A DNA stretch of 64,000 nucleotides from assembly GCA_009667805.1 (NCBI GenBank), contig CM019064.1:268503662-268567661 (forward strand), in the 5' to 3' direction. Origin of the DNA: Leptobrachium leishanense (taxonomy: Eukaryota; Chordata; Amphibia; Anura; Megophryidae). The notes beneath the pieces were generated by a model that was given only the letters and a program-made list of their open reading frames with translations, was not told the DNA's origin and made no database searches. Positions 62,382 through 64,000 of the stretch are shown here, piece by piece (the first letter of the stretch is position 1; each line of letters starts with the position of its first letter). Both the position numbers and the translations under genes were made by a program.

Positions 62382-62807
62382 AAAAAAAAGTGGAGGACAG
62401 AGAAGGATGGCGAGGGAGCGTGGAGCAGGTGAGTATGTGAACTTTTTTAAATTTCATATTTTATTTTACAGGTTATTTTAATATTAAAACCACCACAGCA
62501 GCAGTGACTTAATGGAATGATCCTGGGGGAATTTTGACAATACACTTCAAAGCAATTAAAAAAAATTTATGATTAACGTACATTTCTACTTTTATTATTT
62601 TTTGTAGATAAATTTTCCCATGCCTTCAATCTCTCAAATCATCCCTAAAACTTATTACTTTAGAGAAATCTATAAGCTCATTCTATAATTCTATAATCCC
62701 CCAATGCACCTTTCCTAATCTATCTCTTCTTGAGAAACCTATATGCGGGTCAAGCAGTAAGAGGGAGAACTGGACATGGAACCACTGATTGGTTCAAAAT
62801 TGGGAAA
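62382..62807 (+). repeat. Right copy of the ~420-bp duplication
   Basis: Pairs with 59334-59752. Main differences are an extra ATTCTATA at about 62685 and a few substitutions (for example AACGTATTA against AACTTATTA). After it the host sequence continues without interruption. Confidence 0.9.
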
Positions 62808-62963
62808 GGTGTCCAGCAAGGCTGTTTACGGTCACCCTGCCTATTTCACTTATATGCAGAGCACATCATGAGAAAGGCGGGAAATATCAACAACCTCAGA
62901 TATGCAGCTGATACCACTCTAATGGGAGAAAGTGAAGAACTAAAGAGTCTTTTAACCCCTTAG
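62720..62963 (+). pseudogene. RTE-type LINE RT remnant
   Basis: Encodes RNLYAGQ, RTGHGTTDWFKIGKGVQQGCLRSPCLFHLYAEHIM, then NNLRYAADTTLMGESEELKSLL. The pattern GVRQGC-SPCLFNLYAE and YADDTTL is typical of RTE/BovB-like reverse transcriptases. The catalytic YADD reads YAAD here. Most of the LINE is missing. The left duplication copy holds only the part up to KIGK. Confidence 0.75.
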
Positions 62964-64000
62964 TGACCAGGCGGATTTACAAAAATCTGTCCTTTAGTGC
63001 CCGCTGCTGTTTTTACGTTTCTGCGCTGTTCGTGTTTAAGTCAAATTTTCCTCTTACTTGTTTATGCAACCCACACATATTATATACCGTTTTTCCCTCC
63101 ATTAAATGGACTTTCTAAAAACACCATTTGTTTCCATAATATCCTATAATTTACTATAAAAAAATATGAAATATGATGAAGAAATGGTAAAAACGAATTT
63201 TTTCTAAATTTAATCCCCAAAATCTACAACTGCCAAAAAAGACCCCAGCTAAATAGTTTAAAAATTTTGTCCCAAGAATAGAAATACCCAATTTTTACAT
63301 GTTTTCTTTTTAACCCCTCCACTGCTGAGCCAGTTCACCTATGTGCGCTTAGCTCATTATGACGGTTTTAGGCTCAAAATTTTTAGATGCCAGCCTAGGT
63401 CCTATTTAATTAACCCCCCCCCCCCCCCGAGAATTTAAAAAAAAAAAAAAAAGTTTTTTTTTTTTTTTTTTTACACCAAACCAGGTCATGTTTGATATCA
63501 TTGGAAAAGCCATGACCATCTAGCTGCCACGGATAGGAAGATAGGGGGATCCTTTGGATCCCTTTATTGCCACTTGGCAACTAGGGGGTTAACTGGCCCA
63601 CTGACATCCTCACACATATGGTGAGGATGTCAGTGGGTGAGAGTGACCCGAAGGCTTGGCTGACATCAAAGATGTCAGCCACCTCCAGGTTTGAATCACA
63701 ATTCGGCGCCAATTGGTGCTGAATCACAATCCGGCAGCTAATTGGTTAAATTTATGAACCACTGAAAAGGGGAGACACTCCTCTTTCCAGCAGGGGCAAT
63801 TTTTGTGTTTCTAGGCCCAACGGTTGGGAGATCCTTCCTGGATTTTACTGCAGGCACCGGTGAGCGCCGGACGAGGACGTCATCATGCAGCGTGATGATG
63901 ATATCATGCCTGCCGGCCCCCCAGAAACAGTACTGCAGGCTTCCAGCCTCCCAGAACACCACGGGAGCCGGCAAAAGGTAAATATCAGGCGGGAGGGAGG
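62964..64000. other. MITE-like non-coding sequence to window end
   Basis: A TTAACCCCTTAGTGACCAGG terminus at 62951 looks like the left end of a TTAA MITE, and TTAACCCCTCCACTGCTGAG at 63312 like another. No matching right ends were found. A C/A/T homopolymer block lies at 63414-63473. A perfect 17-bp-stem palindrome CCCACTGACATCCTCAC lies at 63597-63637. No gene. Confidence 0.5.

Overview
This 64 kb window looks like gene-poor, transposon-saturated DNA from an amphibian, most likely a frog. That is an inference from the mix of elements: DIRS with a tyrosine recombinase, CR1 and L2 LINEs, Penelope-like elements with hammerhead-like motifs, chromodomain and Mag-type Gypsy, Tc1 and hAT. I could not recognise any host gene, rRNA, tRNA or CRISPR array. 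Every long open frame belongs to a mobile element.

Layout: 0-7 kb holds the edge of a hairpin MITE (family A), a 5'-truncated CR1, and a composite of hAT ends, family A pieces and a solo LTR with a 5-bp target duplication. 7-19.1 kb is one decayed DIRS element (inverted terminal repeats, gag, RT, RNase H, tyrosine recombinase, internal complementary region). It was later entered by a minus-strand Mag-like Gypsy with identical LTRs and an intact 1341-aa Gag-Pol, by a solo LTR, by a CR1 with a folded-back 5' end, and by an LTR/SINE composite. 19.1-31 kb has three full family A MITEs, an L2 LINE, a TTAA-type MITE and three hammerhead-like tails. 31.1-37.5 kb is a Tc1 element split at its stop codon by a hAT, which itself contains a second hAT. 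37.5-42 kb has small insertions with clear target duplications.

42.1-55.9 kb is a nest. A large palindrome with hammerhead-like motifs in both arms was entered by a hAT transposon (8-bp duplication GTGGGCAC). The hAT transposase gene was in turn entered by a chromodomain Gypsy (5-bp duplication CTACT, LTRs identical by eye). Its C-terminal segment is inverted and carries a perfect 106-bp-arm palindrome of another hammerhead-like repeat, flanked by a 13-bp duplication. 57.0-58.6 kb is a complete Tc1 with an intact DD34E transposase. 59.3-62.8 kb is a Penelope-like element with RT and GIY-YIG nuclease and a hammerhead with an intact catalytic core near its 3' end. It lies between two copies of a ~420-bp target segment. 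The window ends in RTE and MITE remnants.

The parts act as separate selfish elements rather than a pathway. Target duplications and interruptions give a relative order. The most notable signal is the set of hammerhead-ribozyme-like, head-to-head palindromic Penelope-type repeats. The best candidates for recent activity are the Mag-like Gypsy and the Tc1 copy at 57 kb.
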